A stretch of DNA of 64,000 bases from a candidate division KSB1 bacterium (GTDB lineage Bacteria; Zhuqueibacterota; Zhuqueibacteria; Residuimicrobiales; Krinioviventaceae). Position numbers and translations under genes: made by a program. Positions 9,557-18,652 of this stretch are shown piece after piece; the stretch's first letter is position 1, and each line of letters starts with the position of its first letter. The notes under the pieces are model-generated. The model made no database searches and was not told the origin of the DNA. It saw nothing but the letters and a program-made list of their open reading frames with translations. The DNA is taken from NCBI GenBank assembly GCA_034521575.1, contig JAXHMJ010000002.1, positions 528,706 to 592,705 of the forward strand, written 5' to 3'.

Positions 9557-10325
9557 TCAGATATATTTATTTGACACTTTTTTATCAATAATCACCAGCG
9601 GATAATCCGTAAGCGGAAGTTCTGTGAAAAGAACAGAATCGGCCGTTTTTTTATAGTTTATATCATAGAGTCCCGGTGAGCATATCCACCAATTCCGGCT
9701 CTTTGATCGTTGTATGCAGTTTCAGATTAATTTTTGCCGGACTGATAATCTCCTGCATGCGCCAGGGCAGCCAATAAACGACAGCCTGTCCGCTTTTTCC
9801 TTCTATGCTGAACAATTCAACAGGAGTGGGCGCTTTGGCGTTGGCATAGGGAACGCCGAAACTCTCCGGATACTCTCCTCGAATTCCGTAAAAAAAGCCG
9901 GTGTCAATGACCTGAATATTGGATTCAAGATCATGAGTCTGATTCAAATCCTGGTTAAACAGACAGGTTACATGTTGAAGGGCCCGAAAAGCAGGTTTGG
10001 GTTCCAGGGTCGGGAACCGCAGCAGTTCTTTGGCATTGATTCGTTCATCTTCCGGTGGTTCTCGTAATATGAAATAGATCGATACCGGCATATCCTGATA
10101 TAAATCCACCATAAACCGCCGCAGCAGCCATTTGGCCTGAATATATTCACACCAGGGTCCGCGTCCCTGCCAGCTCGCACTATTGGCAGCCGAAGGATAA
10201 CCGCACTCGCCCTGCCATAGCTCGATCGAATGTAATAAACAGCTTCATTCCTCGTTCTCTCAGTCCTTGTACAACAGAGTCCAGGCTGGTCCACTTGTAA
10301 TAGCCCTGCTCCGGTTCAAGCGCAT
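9557..10325 (-). pseudogene. Remnant of a GH39-like or related TIM-barrel glycosidase
   Basis: Three reading frames each hold part of one protein. Near 10310-10240 the translation reads GYALEPEQGYYKWTSLDS and then VVQGLRERGMKLFITF, the first strand and helix of a TIM barrel. A different frame then gives IELWQGECGYPSAANSASW and WLLRRFMVDLYQDMPVSIYF (about 10235-10060), continuing to ELVDMLTG near 9670. A third frame supplies the C-terminus (GLYDINYKKTADSVLF, then TELPLTDYPLVIIDKKVSN), ending at the stop at 9557. No signal peptide or upstream domain is found before 10325, and too few residues separate the first two blocks for a whole barrel. The gene is therefore truncated at its 5' end, probably internally deleted, and frameshifted. 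The family assignment is tentative. Confidence 0.6.
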
Positions 10326-10460
10326 ATCCGTTGATTTAAAAAGTTGGATTACTACCAGTCTATGCATAATTTTTGCAGTTTATTCAATGCTGATACTGCT
10401 GTAATTCATCCTTTTTATCAATAATTTTTTTGATTTCATTTTTTAAAGGACTTGAAGGTT

Positions 10461-13322
10461 TTATATATCAGGCTCATACTGAAACTGATATCTGCCTGAA
10501 CCAACTGAAAATTCAATATAATCTCCATTTAATTTACCATGATAGATACCCTCAGTTCCGGGTATAAACTTTTCTTGTTCCCAAATAATTTTATCATTTT
10601 CTTTGATCTGATAATCAGAAAAATGGAATCGCGGTACACAAATAGTTGCAGAACTGTTTGCTGGTATTTGAACCTTTAAAGTAAATCTATTCTCATCTCT
10701 CTTCCAATCAGAGACAATCCTTCCTCGGACACTTTTTGCTGATGCATTTGCAGAAATCATATTTTTAACAGCAGAAGGTCTTATTACAATATTTTTATAT
10801 CCAATGGCAGTTTCGTCGTTTAGCGGTGATTTTATTCCTGCCAGATCTTGCAAAAAGAATTCGTCAATTACTCCCCACATTGCATGGGCATGATCGCCTT
10901 TGTGTCCTGTCCAGTGCTGCCACAATGTTGTTGCGCCATTTTCCAGCATGTATCCCCATCCAGGAAATGATTTCTGTGTGGCCACCTTATAGAGCACATC
11001 GGAATATTTATATTTCGGCAGCACATCCACCATGGCTTTGCTTCCCAGAATTCCGGTGAAAAGATGGTAATTGTGTGTTTTACTGATGTCATTTATGACA
11101 TGATTCAAGACAGTCTGCCGGTATTCTATCGGCACTAGTCCCATTTGTAAAGGGATTAAATTTATTGCTTGTAGAGGGAAAAACCCTGGGGCAGGTGTTC
11201 CACCTCTATAGATCTTACGTTCCGGATCAAAATATTTATCATTAAAGGCGGATTTAATTTTTTCGGCCAACTCTGCATATCTCAGGCTTTCAGCTTTTTT
11301 TCCCAAAACACCCGCAATCTGACTCTGAATATGAATGCAACGAAAGTAATAAGCCGATTCAGCCAAGTTTGCTGTCCATAAAGGTTTTCCCTGATCTATA
11401 TATTCCCCTTGTGGAGATATTCCCGGCGCATTATGATCCCCTATTTTACCTTTAATAAGGTAGTTTCTGGAAATTGATGTCAAGTAATCACAATATCGCT
11501 TTATGCCTTTATAATGGTCAGCCAGGATTCGTTCATCGTCAAAATATTGATATGTCGCCCATGCAACAATTGGATAAGCCGCTCCCCAAGCTGCGGTTGT
11601 TGCTCTAAGCGGTTTCTCTTTTACAATTTTATGATAATGCGGGGCTACATTTGGTACGACCCCTGATTTAAACATACTTTGTGCATCCGCAACATCAGTC
11701 AACCACTTTGTCCAGAATGCGGCCATGTCAAAATTTTGGACAGCCGCTCCAAAAAACAGATGCGCATCTCCGGTCCAGGCGTACTTTTCATCATTTGTAT
11801 TGCCGCCAGGCAATCCCTGAAAAATCGTCTTGAATGTTCCCACACTCATTCTATGAATATCATTTAATATTTTTGTAGAACATTCAAAATATCCGGTTTG
11901 TTCTATTGAAGAATGTATGATGCAGCCTTTAACACTTAAAAAATCCAATGCGTTCGGGTGGTCTGTTTCAATTTGCAAGTATCGAAAACCATTATAATAA
12001 AACTTTGGCTCATAAACTTCAATACCATCACCTCGTAATATATACTGACTCTGACATTCCCGAAAACATTTTCGTGAAAAATTCAAAGTCAGGTTTTTAT
12101 TTAATGGTTGAGGAAATTTACTGTTTCCCAATGTTTCCGAACCGCGAATTTTCAACCGGACCCCGCTTTCTCCTTGGACAGCCACACGGAACCATCCGCC
12201 AAAAACATGACCAAAATCATAGACAAAGATATTCTTCTGTGGATGTGTTTTTTTAATGGGTTTTAATACATCCATTACCTTCATCGGAGGACATAATTGA
12301 GCTGACAATTGGGCTTTCACTTTTTTTATCAGGACAGGCTCCCATTTCTTTTCAAAGTGGGGAGTGTTCCAACCGGGTTGTTCCAGTCGGGCATCATAAT
12401 CTTCCCCACCAAAAAAATTATTATACGTAAGCGGACTTGAAGAGGTCTTCCAGGTCTCATCCGTAATTATTCTTTGCACCTCTCCTGATGATAAAATCAC
12501 ATCCAGCTGTAAAATGGCCGTTGGTCTGTCAAACGGACCGATAGCTTTCGCCTTTTGATAAAACCGGCTGCTATCACTTACACTATAGGCTCCCCAGCCT
12601 TCTCCAAGCCATAGTCCAATAGCGTTATTACCGCTTTTCAGGTAATTAGTGACATCATGCGTCATGTATAACACTCGGCGTTCGTGTTGACTAGGTCCAG
12701 GCTCCATAACAAAATCACCGACTCTTTTGCCGTTTAAATAGAGCTCGTAATTTCCAATTCCAGAGACATAAACGAAAGCCTTTTTAACTTTTTTTAAAGT
12801 GAATTCTTTCCGTAAAAGTGGCGAACGATCTTTAGTATCGGTTGAAGCAATCCAGTTGGCCTTCCAATCGGATTGTTCCAGTAATCCCATATGAAAAGAA
12901 GCAACCTTGCTCCATGGACTTGTATGTCCTTCATCATCCCAAACCCGGACGCGCCAGTAGTAAGTTGTTCCGCTTTTTAATGCTTTACCTTTATAGGTAA
13001 TATTTATTGATTTTTGAGAATGAACTTTTCCGCTATTCCAGACAAAGAGCTCATGTGAATTTGAAAAATTATTCTGTTTTGATACCTGGATTTCAAATGC
13101 GGATTGCATAAAGCCCCGTTTCGGACTTTTAATGATCCATGAAAAGCGTGGTTCCGGAGTATCGATTCCCAGCGGTTCATCGAAATATTCACATCTAAGA
13201 TCGATAACATACGTGCTTCCAGTATCACCGTAAACAGAGCCTGTTAGAAAAGCCAGAGAGAAAAAGATCAATACGTTTTTAAGAACCAGAGTTGATATTT
13301 TACTAATTACATGCAAATTCAT
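10461..13322 (-). CDS. GH78 alpha-L-rhamnosidase
   Basis: The 953-residue protein has a Sec signal peptide and the full GH78 order of domains. The N-terminal fibronectin-like domain opens with LRCEYFDEPLGIDTPEPRFS, followed by the carbohydrate-binding sandwich (VSGIGNYELYLNGKRVGD) and the second sandwich. The alpha/alpha toroid carries GLPGGNTNDEKYAWTGDAH, where the acidic catalytic residues lie, and GWGYMLENGATTLWQHW. A C-terminal sandwich ends the protein. GH78 enzymes release terminal alpha-L-rhamnose by inversion, which is needed for ulvan, rhamnogalacturonan and similar glycans. The gene is intact although both neighbours carry frameshifts. Its bases look more AT-rich than the flanking genes, which may reflect separate acquisition. 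Confidence 0.95.
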   Translation of the reverse strand: MNLHVISKISTLVLKNVLIFFSLAFLTGSVYGDTGSTYVIDLRCEYFDEPLGIDTPEPRFSWIIKSPKRGFMQSAFEIQVSKQNNFSNSHELFVWNSGKVHSQKSINITYKGKALKSGTTYYWRVRVWDDEGHTSPWSKVASFHMGLLEQSDWKANWIASTDTKDRSPLLRKEFTLKKVKKAFVYVSGIGNYELYLNGKRVGDFVMEPGPSQHERRVLYMTHDVTNYLKSGNNAIGLWLGEGWGAYSVSDSSRFYQKAKAIGPFDRPTAILQLDVILSSGEVQRIITDETWKTSSSPLTYNNFFGGEDYDARLEQPGWNTPHFEKKWEPVLIKKVKAQLSAQLCPPMKVMDVLKPIKKTHPQKNIFVYDFGHVFGGWFRVAVQGESGVRLKIRGSETLGNSKFPQPLNKNLTLNFSRKCFRECQSQYILRGDGIEVYEPKFYYNGFRYLQIETDHPNALDFLSVKGCIIHSSIEQTGYFECSTKILNDIHRMSVGTFKTIFQGLPGGNTNDEKYAWTGDAHLFFGAAVQNFDMAAFWTKWLTDVADAQSMFKSGVVPNVAPHYHKIVKEKPLRATTAAWGAAYPIVAWATYQYFDDERILADHYKGIKRYCDYLTSISRNYLIKGKIGDHNAPGISPQGEYIDQGKPLWTANLAESAYYFRCIHIQSQIAGVLGKKAESLRYAELAEKIKSAFNDKYFDPERKIYRGGTPAPGFFPLQAINLIPLQMGLVPIEYRQTVLNHVINDISKTHNYHLFTGILGSKAMVDVLPKYKYSDVLYKVATQKSFPGWGYMLENGATTLWQHWTGHKGDHAHAMWGVIDEFFLQDLAGIKSPLNDETAIGYKNIVIRPSAVKNMISANASAKSVRGRIVSDWKRDENRFTLKVQIPANSSATICVPRFHFSDYQIKENDKIIWEQEKFIPGTEGIYHGKLNGDYIEFSVGSGRYQFQYEPDI

Positions 13323-13349
13323 TATTCAACCTTTCTAATAAAGTGATGC

Positions 13350-14793
13350 CTAGTAATCATCATACGGCAAATCAAAATCAATCCACGCACAAAACCGCCG
13401 TAGACGTTCAGGCAAAGCCTTCATCTTTTGCATCATTTTTTGCCGGTACTCATCCGCTTCTGTTCCGGTCATCTGCGGTGCGGGCAGGTTTCGTAAAATA
13501 TTAATAAACCGCTTTCTGGCAGTAATCACCTTCGGATCATTGGAATGGGTCACCTCTTTATAGTCTTCACCGTTGCGGCTGTCTCCGCAGTAATAAAAAT
13601 AGCCAAACTCATCCGGACTGTTATATTCCAGCAGCCATCGTTTGTCACGCAGGACACGTTTATCGGAAAGAAAACTGAAACACCAATCCCGCACCGGCCC
13701 CGGCTCTCCTTTGACAATATGGGCAAAACTGTGACCGTCAATCACCCGATCAGTCGGGAGGGAAGCGCCGGTGAAATCCGCAATCGTGGGCATGACATCC
13801 GACAAATCCAGCAATTCATCGCTGACCACACCGTTTTGCAATAGTCTCGGCGCATTCACAATCATGGGAACGCGTGCACCCAGCTCGGTCGGTGTATACT
13901 TGCCATTATATTTTGTGCCATTATCACCTGTGAATAGAATGATAGTATTGTCACGCAGTCCGGATTCATCCAAAGCCTGAATTAGACGTCCGATCATTTT
14001 GTCCATATATTCAACATTTGCCGCGAGCCGTTCAGGGGCAGGTGCGTTCTGAATATCTGGCTGATCCGGTGTGGGATCCCAGGGCAAGTGAGTCAGACAC
14101 ATGGGATAATAAACCAGAAACGGCTGGTCTCCGCCGTTTTTCATAAAATCAATAATAAAATCCGTATACATATCCGGACCGTAATCATCCGGCTCTGTCT
14201 GCAGCTGTTTTCCGTTTTGTAAAATACCGGGATAATGGAATCTCGAAGGTTTCCCTGGTTTTTCCAGTCCACCTGAATACTCGATAGAATCCGGTATCTC
14301 GTTCATCCAGATACAATACTTGTCAAATCCCGTATCATAAACCAGGGTCGGAAGTTGCCCCGGCAGCTGCCATTTACCGGCGACCGCTGTGTGGTAGCCC
14401 TGTTCCTGGAACGATATCCGCAAATGTAATATGATAATCACCGATTTGTGCCTTTTCCGAATCCCCGGCTCCACCTACGCGATAGCGGTTATCGGTCCAA
14501 CCGTTTCTGAATCCGTATTGACCGGTCATCAGCATCACTCGAGTGGGACTGCACACTGGTGCGGCGTAACAGGTACGGAAGCGGATACCGGTCTCTGCCA
14601 GGTTGTCCAGATTCGGTGTTTGATGGTGCGGATGTCCATAACAACCCAGTTCTTTGGCACCCAGATCATCCGCCATAATCAAGAGAATATTCGGGGGATG
14701 TTTTTTTCGGCCGCAGGCGCTGAGCGGCAGGAACATGGATGCTGTTCCTATTCCCATGAAACGGATAAATTGACGTCTGGATGATGGATTCAC
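13350..14793 (-). CDS. S1-family sulfatase lipoprotein (one frameshift)
   Basis: A Tat signal (SSRRQFIRFMG) and lipobox (LSAC) lead into ILLIMADDLGAKELGCYG and the intact signature APVCSPTRVMLMTG (Cys81). After HITFADI the frame shifts near base 14413; dropping one base gives FQEQGYHTAVAGKWQLPGQ and the rest of the fold, including ILFTGDNGTKYNGKYTPTE. The two parts together have normal S1 length. The start is GTG at 14793, overlapping the stop of the preceding gene as GTGA and preceded by GAGGAGAT, which points to translational coupling. It resembles the sulfatases at 20834-22163 and 41746-43045 (shared GQYxFRN and AGKWQ or SGKWQ segments). The frameshift may be a sequence error. Confidence 0.85.
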
Positions 14794-16504
14794 TTTAAAT
14801 CTCCTCTAGTCAGAATTGTCGATTTTGTTTTTGTTTTCATATAGTTGATATCGCCATCGATCGCAGGCCAGGTATCAAAGTGCCGCTGCACAGGTACACC
14901 GTTTATTCGGGTAATCACCCAGCGGTCGTGTGCCGACTGACAAATCATACCCAATCCTAATTTCATCCGGATATTGAAATTCAGTGTATAATTGCTTTCT
15001 TTCCGGATTGGCTGAATTGAGGGCATTCAGCAGCTTTTGTGCATCTTTTCCATGATGGATGTAAAAAATGCCCAAATCCGGTTTGAGAATAGACCGCCAG
15101 CAGGCGATTTGCAGCAATCCGGTAAATACTCCAGTTTTCATCGGTTTCCACGGGATGATAGGCGTTCGGAACCTGCACCGGTCCCGCCGTGCACGCAAAT
15201 CGTTTATAGACACCTGTGTTGTTCCAGTCCAACATCTGCTGGCCGGGTCCTGACATGTGAAAGGTTTGCTCCAGCGTCTTTGCATTGTCATCCAGCAGCA
15301 AAGTAATGGGTTTGGCCACGATCAGAGAGCGTTTGCCCTGATTGGCGCCGCCGGCTGACAGCAAATAATGAGGATCGCCGGAATAAATCTCGGGACAGGA
15401 ATTGGTTCCGTGTCCGATTTTGACGAAATAGGGGAGAGGTTTGCTCAATGTCCAGTCTATAACCTTGTCCGGGGGGCGATACGGCAGCATGGCCGCCCAT
15501 AATGCATGATGTTGTCCGCGTTCAATTTGTAAATCCAGTGTATCTGTATAAAAACTTGTCCAGACCTTCATCATGGCGGTATGATAATCCACTTTCAGGC
15601 CTGTGCGAAAATCTGTCCGGAACAACCGGCGATACGGCGGAAAATGTTTGAATTTAAAACTGCCCAGCGCATAATACCAGTTTGCCAGGTCAAGCAGTTT
15701 GCGCGCCAGTTTCTGAACCTCACCTGAAGCAAAGGCTTCAAGGTTCAGCAACGCGCAGAATGTATAGCCCAAATAAGGATCGGAATTGTATTCATAAAAT
15801 CCACATTCTTTAATTTCCCGTAAATAATTGACCAACCCTTTCTTCACGCCGTTCTCTTTGTTGTTGTATTCGCGCTGCTTGTAGCCGTGATTCCACATCC
15901 ATTGGTTTACAAGATATCTTGAACTCCCTGTCATAAGAATATGATTTTCCGAATCCTGTATCCATGTAAAAGGAACATTACGGCTGAAGCCATTTCCTTT
16001 TATAGTCAGGATATGATCGATAAGGTGCTTTCGGGTTTGAGGGTACAGACGATCAGGCTTTTCATCAAATAAATACAACAGGGGTGTAAATCCCGCGGTG
16101 TTGAAATTGTAGCCGCCTTTGGGATTCAACAACCAGCGTGACCCGGATACCCCGGTGGCCTGTTGCCGCATCAGATACTGATTGATTTCATCGATGCGGA
16201 TGCCGAGCAACAGATTGCTCAGCACAATTCGAGGGACTTTGACATCCACTTTTTCACCGTCCTGCCACTCGAACAAGTCGAAATCCGTCCAATAGTGAAA
16301 CAGCTGCTGCTGTAATGCCGAGTTTGGTCTGGGGACATAGGTGCGCTTGTCCGGGATCTCTATATTGCCTTTGTTAATAGGATGCCTGTTACTCTGATTT
16401 AGGAATAAGGTGAAAATGAAAAATATCGCCAGCAACACAAGGGGAACGGCGGCAAGACCTCGCAAAATATTCTTTTGAATACGTTTCAATCTTTGATGCT
16501 CCAT
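14790..16504 (-). CDS. Membrane-anchored protein of unknown function, toroid-like (two frameshifts)
   Basis: I do not recognise a named family. The N-terminus has one hydrophobic anchor (about residues 15-37, VPLVLLAIFFIFTLFL). A helix-rich central part follows, with LNPKGGYNFNTAGFTPLLYL, WIQDSENHILMTGSSRYLV and DPYLGYTFCALLNLEAF, and then a strand-rich C-terminal part. That order resembles alpha-toroid plus beta-sandwich polysaccharide lyases or hydrolases. At the A6 run 15063-15068 the frame shifts and continues as IFYIHHGKDAQKLLNALNSA. A second shift near 14930-14960 leads to DRWVITRINGVPVQRHFD and the stop at 14790. The start overlaps the DUF1961 gene upstream by 19 bases and the stop overlaps the next sulfatase, so it sits inside a tight operon. 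It is a candidate new carbohydrate-active enzyme. Confidence 0.6.
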
Positions 16505-17298
16505 ACTTTGAAATCCCGATAGCGGAAATGCGACCAGCGCATTTGACGGAATCCGATTTTGCCGTTCCGAAGCATCGGACCCGCGATTTGTCCATCATCG
16601 GTCCAGTCGATGATGCATCTGTGATCCACGTACATGACAATATGTCCGCCGTCCTTTATTAATTTCATATGATGAATACGTTTAGAGGCTGTCGGGATGC
16701 CTTCATAGCCGATTTGAGCCAGATGAAAGCCGCTGTTTTTGCGCAGATGCGATCTGCGGCGGTCGGGATTGTGCGGCGCATTGGCATAATAGGAGATATG
16801 GTAATTATTGATCCGGCCGTTGATATAGGATTTGAATCGGCCCTGGCGTTCCGGCAATGCCGGATTAAAGATGCTCCGGCTGTTGACACCCTGTGCCGCA
16901 AAAAACACAATGCATAATCCGGCTTTGGGTTTTATATTTTGGGCCTGCCACTCGGCGATAAAACGATCCGGAAAATCCATGGGACACCAGAATACATGAT
17001 GACCGGGAGTAGAAATCCATTGAATCCAATGCCAGTCGTGCGCATGCATGTGCATCCAACTGTCTTTGAATTCTAATTGTCCTGGACCTTCCATGACCCA
17101 GTCTGCCATCAGAACAGAGTCAGACATCGGGTTTTTATACAATAGGTCGCCTTTGGCCTGTTCAAATGGATCAACAGCGCCTGGATCAATAAGGGGATCA
17201 ATCTGTTCCGATTTTTCGCCTCCAGTGCAGGCAATTAGAAAAAGCAAAAGTGGTAAAAATCCGGCAGCTCTGCGAAAAGTCCTGCATGTTGAGTTCAT
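16486..17298 (-). CDS. DUF1961 (YesU-like) lipoprotein
   Basis: Start ATG 17298 is chosen over the ATG 18 bases upstream because AAGGATC lies at the right distance and the signal then starts MNSTCRTFRRAAGF. The lipobox LIAC makes it a lipoprotein. The body is a beta-jelly-roll of the DUF1961/YesU type: NPMSDSVLMADWVMEGPG, DFPDRFIAEWQAQN, NNYHISYYANAP and GKIGFRQMRWSHFRYRDF. YesU lies in the rhamnogalacturonan operon of Bacillus subtilis; its biochemical role is not settled, and a lectin-like or lyase-like role is usually assumed. The gene at 57758-58480 is a clear paralogue, so each large block carries one copy. It overlaps the unknown membrane-anchored gene downstream by 19 bases. Confidence 0.85.
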   Translation of the reverse strand: MNSTCRTFRRAAGFLPLLLFLIACTGGEKSEQIDPLIDPGAVDPFEQAKGDLLYKNPMSDSVLMADWVMEGPGQLEFKDSWMHMHAHDWHWIQWISTPGHHVFWCPMDFPDRFIAEWQAQNIKPKAGLCIVFFAAQGVNSRSIFNPALPERQGRFKSYINGRINNYHISYYANAPHNPDRRRSHLRKNSGFHLAQIGYEGIPTASKRIHHMKLIKDGGHIVMYVDHRCIIDWTDDGQIAGPMLRNGKIGFRQMRWSHFRYRDFKVWSIKD

Positions 17299-17344
17299 TA
17301 TTGATCCTTTAATCATATTAAATTATTAACCATCCGGGACAGCC

Positions 17345-18560
17345 TTATAAGGAGCAATAGTCATCAGCCATTTTTCTTAAAAACTGATCATCCACTTCAA
17401 GCCCGAAACCCGGTTTGGGTTGCATGGTAATCAGGCCGTGTTTTTGAAATGTCGATTTTGAAATGATGGCTTTTAAAAACACCTCACTTTCCTGGGGTTT
17501 TTCAATCGCTTCCACCCACGAAGCGCCTACACCTATGGCAATCTGCTGCCAGGCACTGCAGCCGGGACCGATCAGACTTGCATCGCCAATCATAATGCCA
17601 TGGCCCCATTGTTTGATTTGTTCAGTGACCTGTATCATGTGTCGAATACTGCCGAGTCCTGCAGGATGCATGTTATAATATCTCCCCATATCGGGGATCA
17701 GACTCTCCAGTGCAAGCCATGAAGTCCGGGTTGGCCGGTCCGGAACCAGTGCGAGACCGTCTACTTTTTCCTGCAGCTCAACCCATTGCCGGTTTATCAA
17801 TTCAGCCGGGTCCTCACAGGCATCCAAACCGTGATCATATAACGATCTCAAGATTACAGCCAGATCATCCAGCGAGTCAAAGGATGTATAACCCCGGTTG
17901 ACATCACCGAGAATAAAAGCGTCAGGACCCATCACTTTCCGAACCTGCTCAACGACCTGCTGGTCCAGGTTGCTGATCACCGAATAACTTGACCTTTATA
18001 TGACTGGTAAAGCCTTGCTCTTTGGCCAGTTGCGCTTGCTCTGCCGCTTTTTTTGGATTATCCTCCAGTATGGTAAACAAACCGGAGACCGGCTCATCAC
18101 CGGTCAAACCCAGATACTCGTTTGCTGATATGCCCTCAGTACGCGCTGCGAGATCGATCAACGCCAGTTCCGTGAATTCCAGCTGACGTTTGTCCCATGC
18201 ACTGTCCATGCGCCGCTGTTCCAAAATGGCAAAGGCCTCATCAAGGGATGCTCCTTTCAGATCCAGCAAAAAGTGACCCCATTCGCAAATATCAAGATCA
18301 GGGTTGTTTTTATCCGCAATTGTTTCAGACCAGCCGGCATGGCCGTCTCCTGACAGCTTTAAAAATGCATGCTGACGGTTCTGCCATGTACTGTGACTGA
18401 AATGGCGGGCTTTTTCCACATCCACACGGTATAATTCAATAGTATCGATCTGCAATGTCCTGTTTTCTGCTTGTTCGCAACTCGAAAGAACAAACAATAA
18501 GAAAACCAGGAAGCAAATCAAGTCGCTCAATGTCCGGGACCGCTGTTTTCGTTTTTTCAT
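17345..18560 (-). CDS. Enolase-superfamily (mandelate racemase/muconate lactonizing-like) lipoprotein (one frameshift)
   Basis: Start ATG 18560 is used because AGGA precedes it and it opens a signal sequence (MKKRKQRSRTLSDLICFLVF) ending in the lipobox LSSC. The N-terminal capping domain follows, and then the barrel. The strand with the catalytic lysines reads HIKVKLFGD, the first metal ligand lies in FILGDVNRGYTSFDS, and the second is probably in DACEDPAE. Near 17972-17985 the frame shifts; joining LFG to ISNLDQQVVEQVRKV restores the protein. Members of this superfamily abstract a proton next to a carboxylate, for example in sugar-acid dehydration, and are normally cytoplasmic. An exported, lipid-anchored member is unusual. 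It lies between a GH127 gene and a DUF1961 gene. Confidence 0.75.
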
Positions 18561-18652
18561 GATCATTCCTAAGAATTTTCTGTCATCATCAGATATCCGA
18601 TTTATCATACAAAAAGGTCGGCTCATATATAACATGAACATCGAATAATTTA

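Noticed and set aside
9968-10294. 108-codon minus-strand open frame at the GH39-like remnant
   Set aside because: It is the wrong frame over most of its length; the recognisable glycosidase residues lie in the other two frames.
7150-10370. Shared 12-mer TCTATGCATAAT in two intergenic gaps (near 7174 and 10360)
   Set aside because: It is AT-rich and contains ATGCAT, with no further similarity around it; chance is a sufficient explanation.
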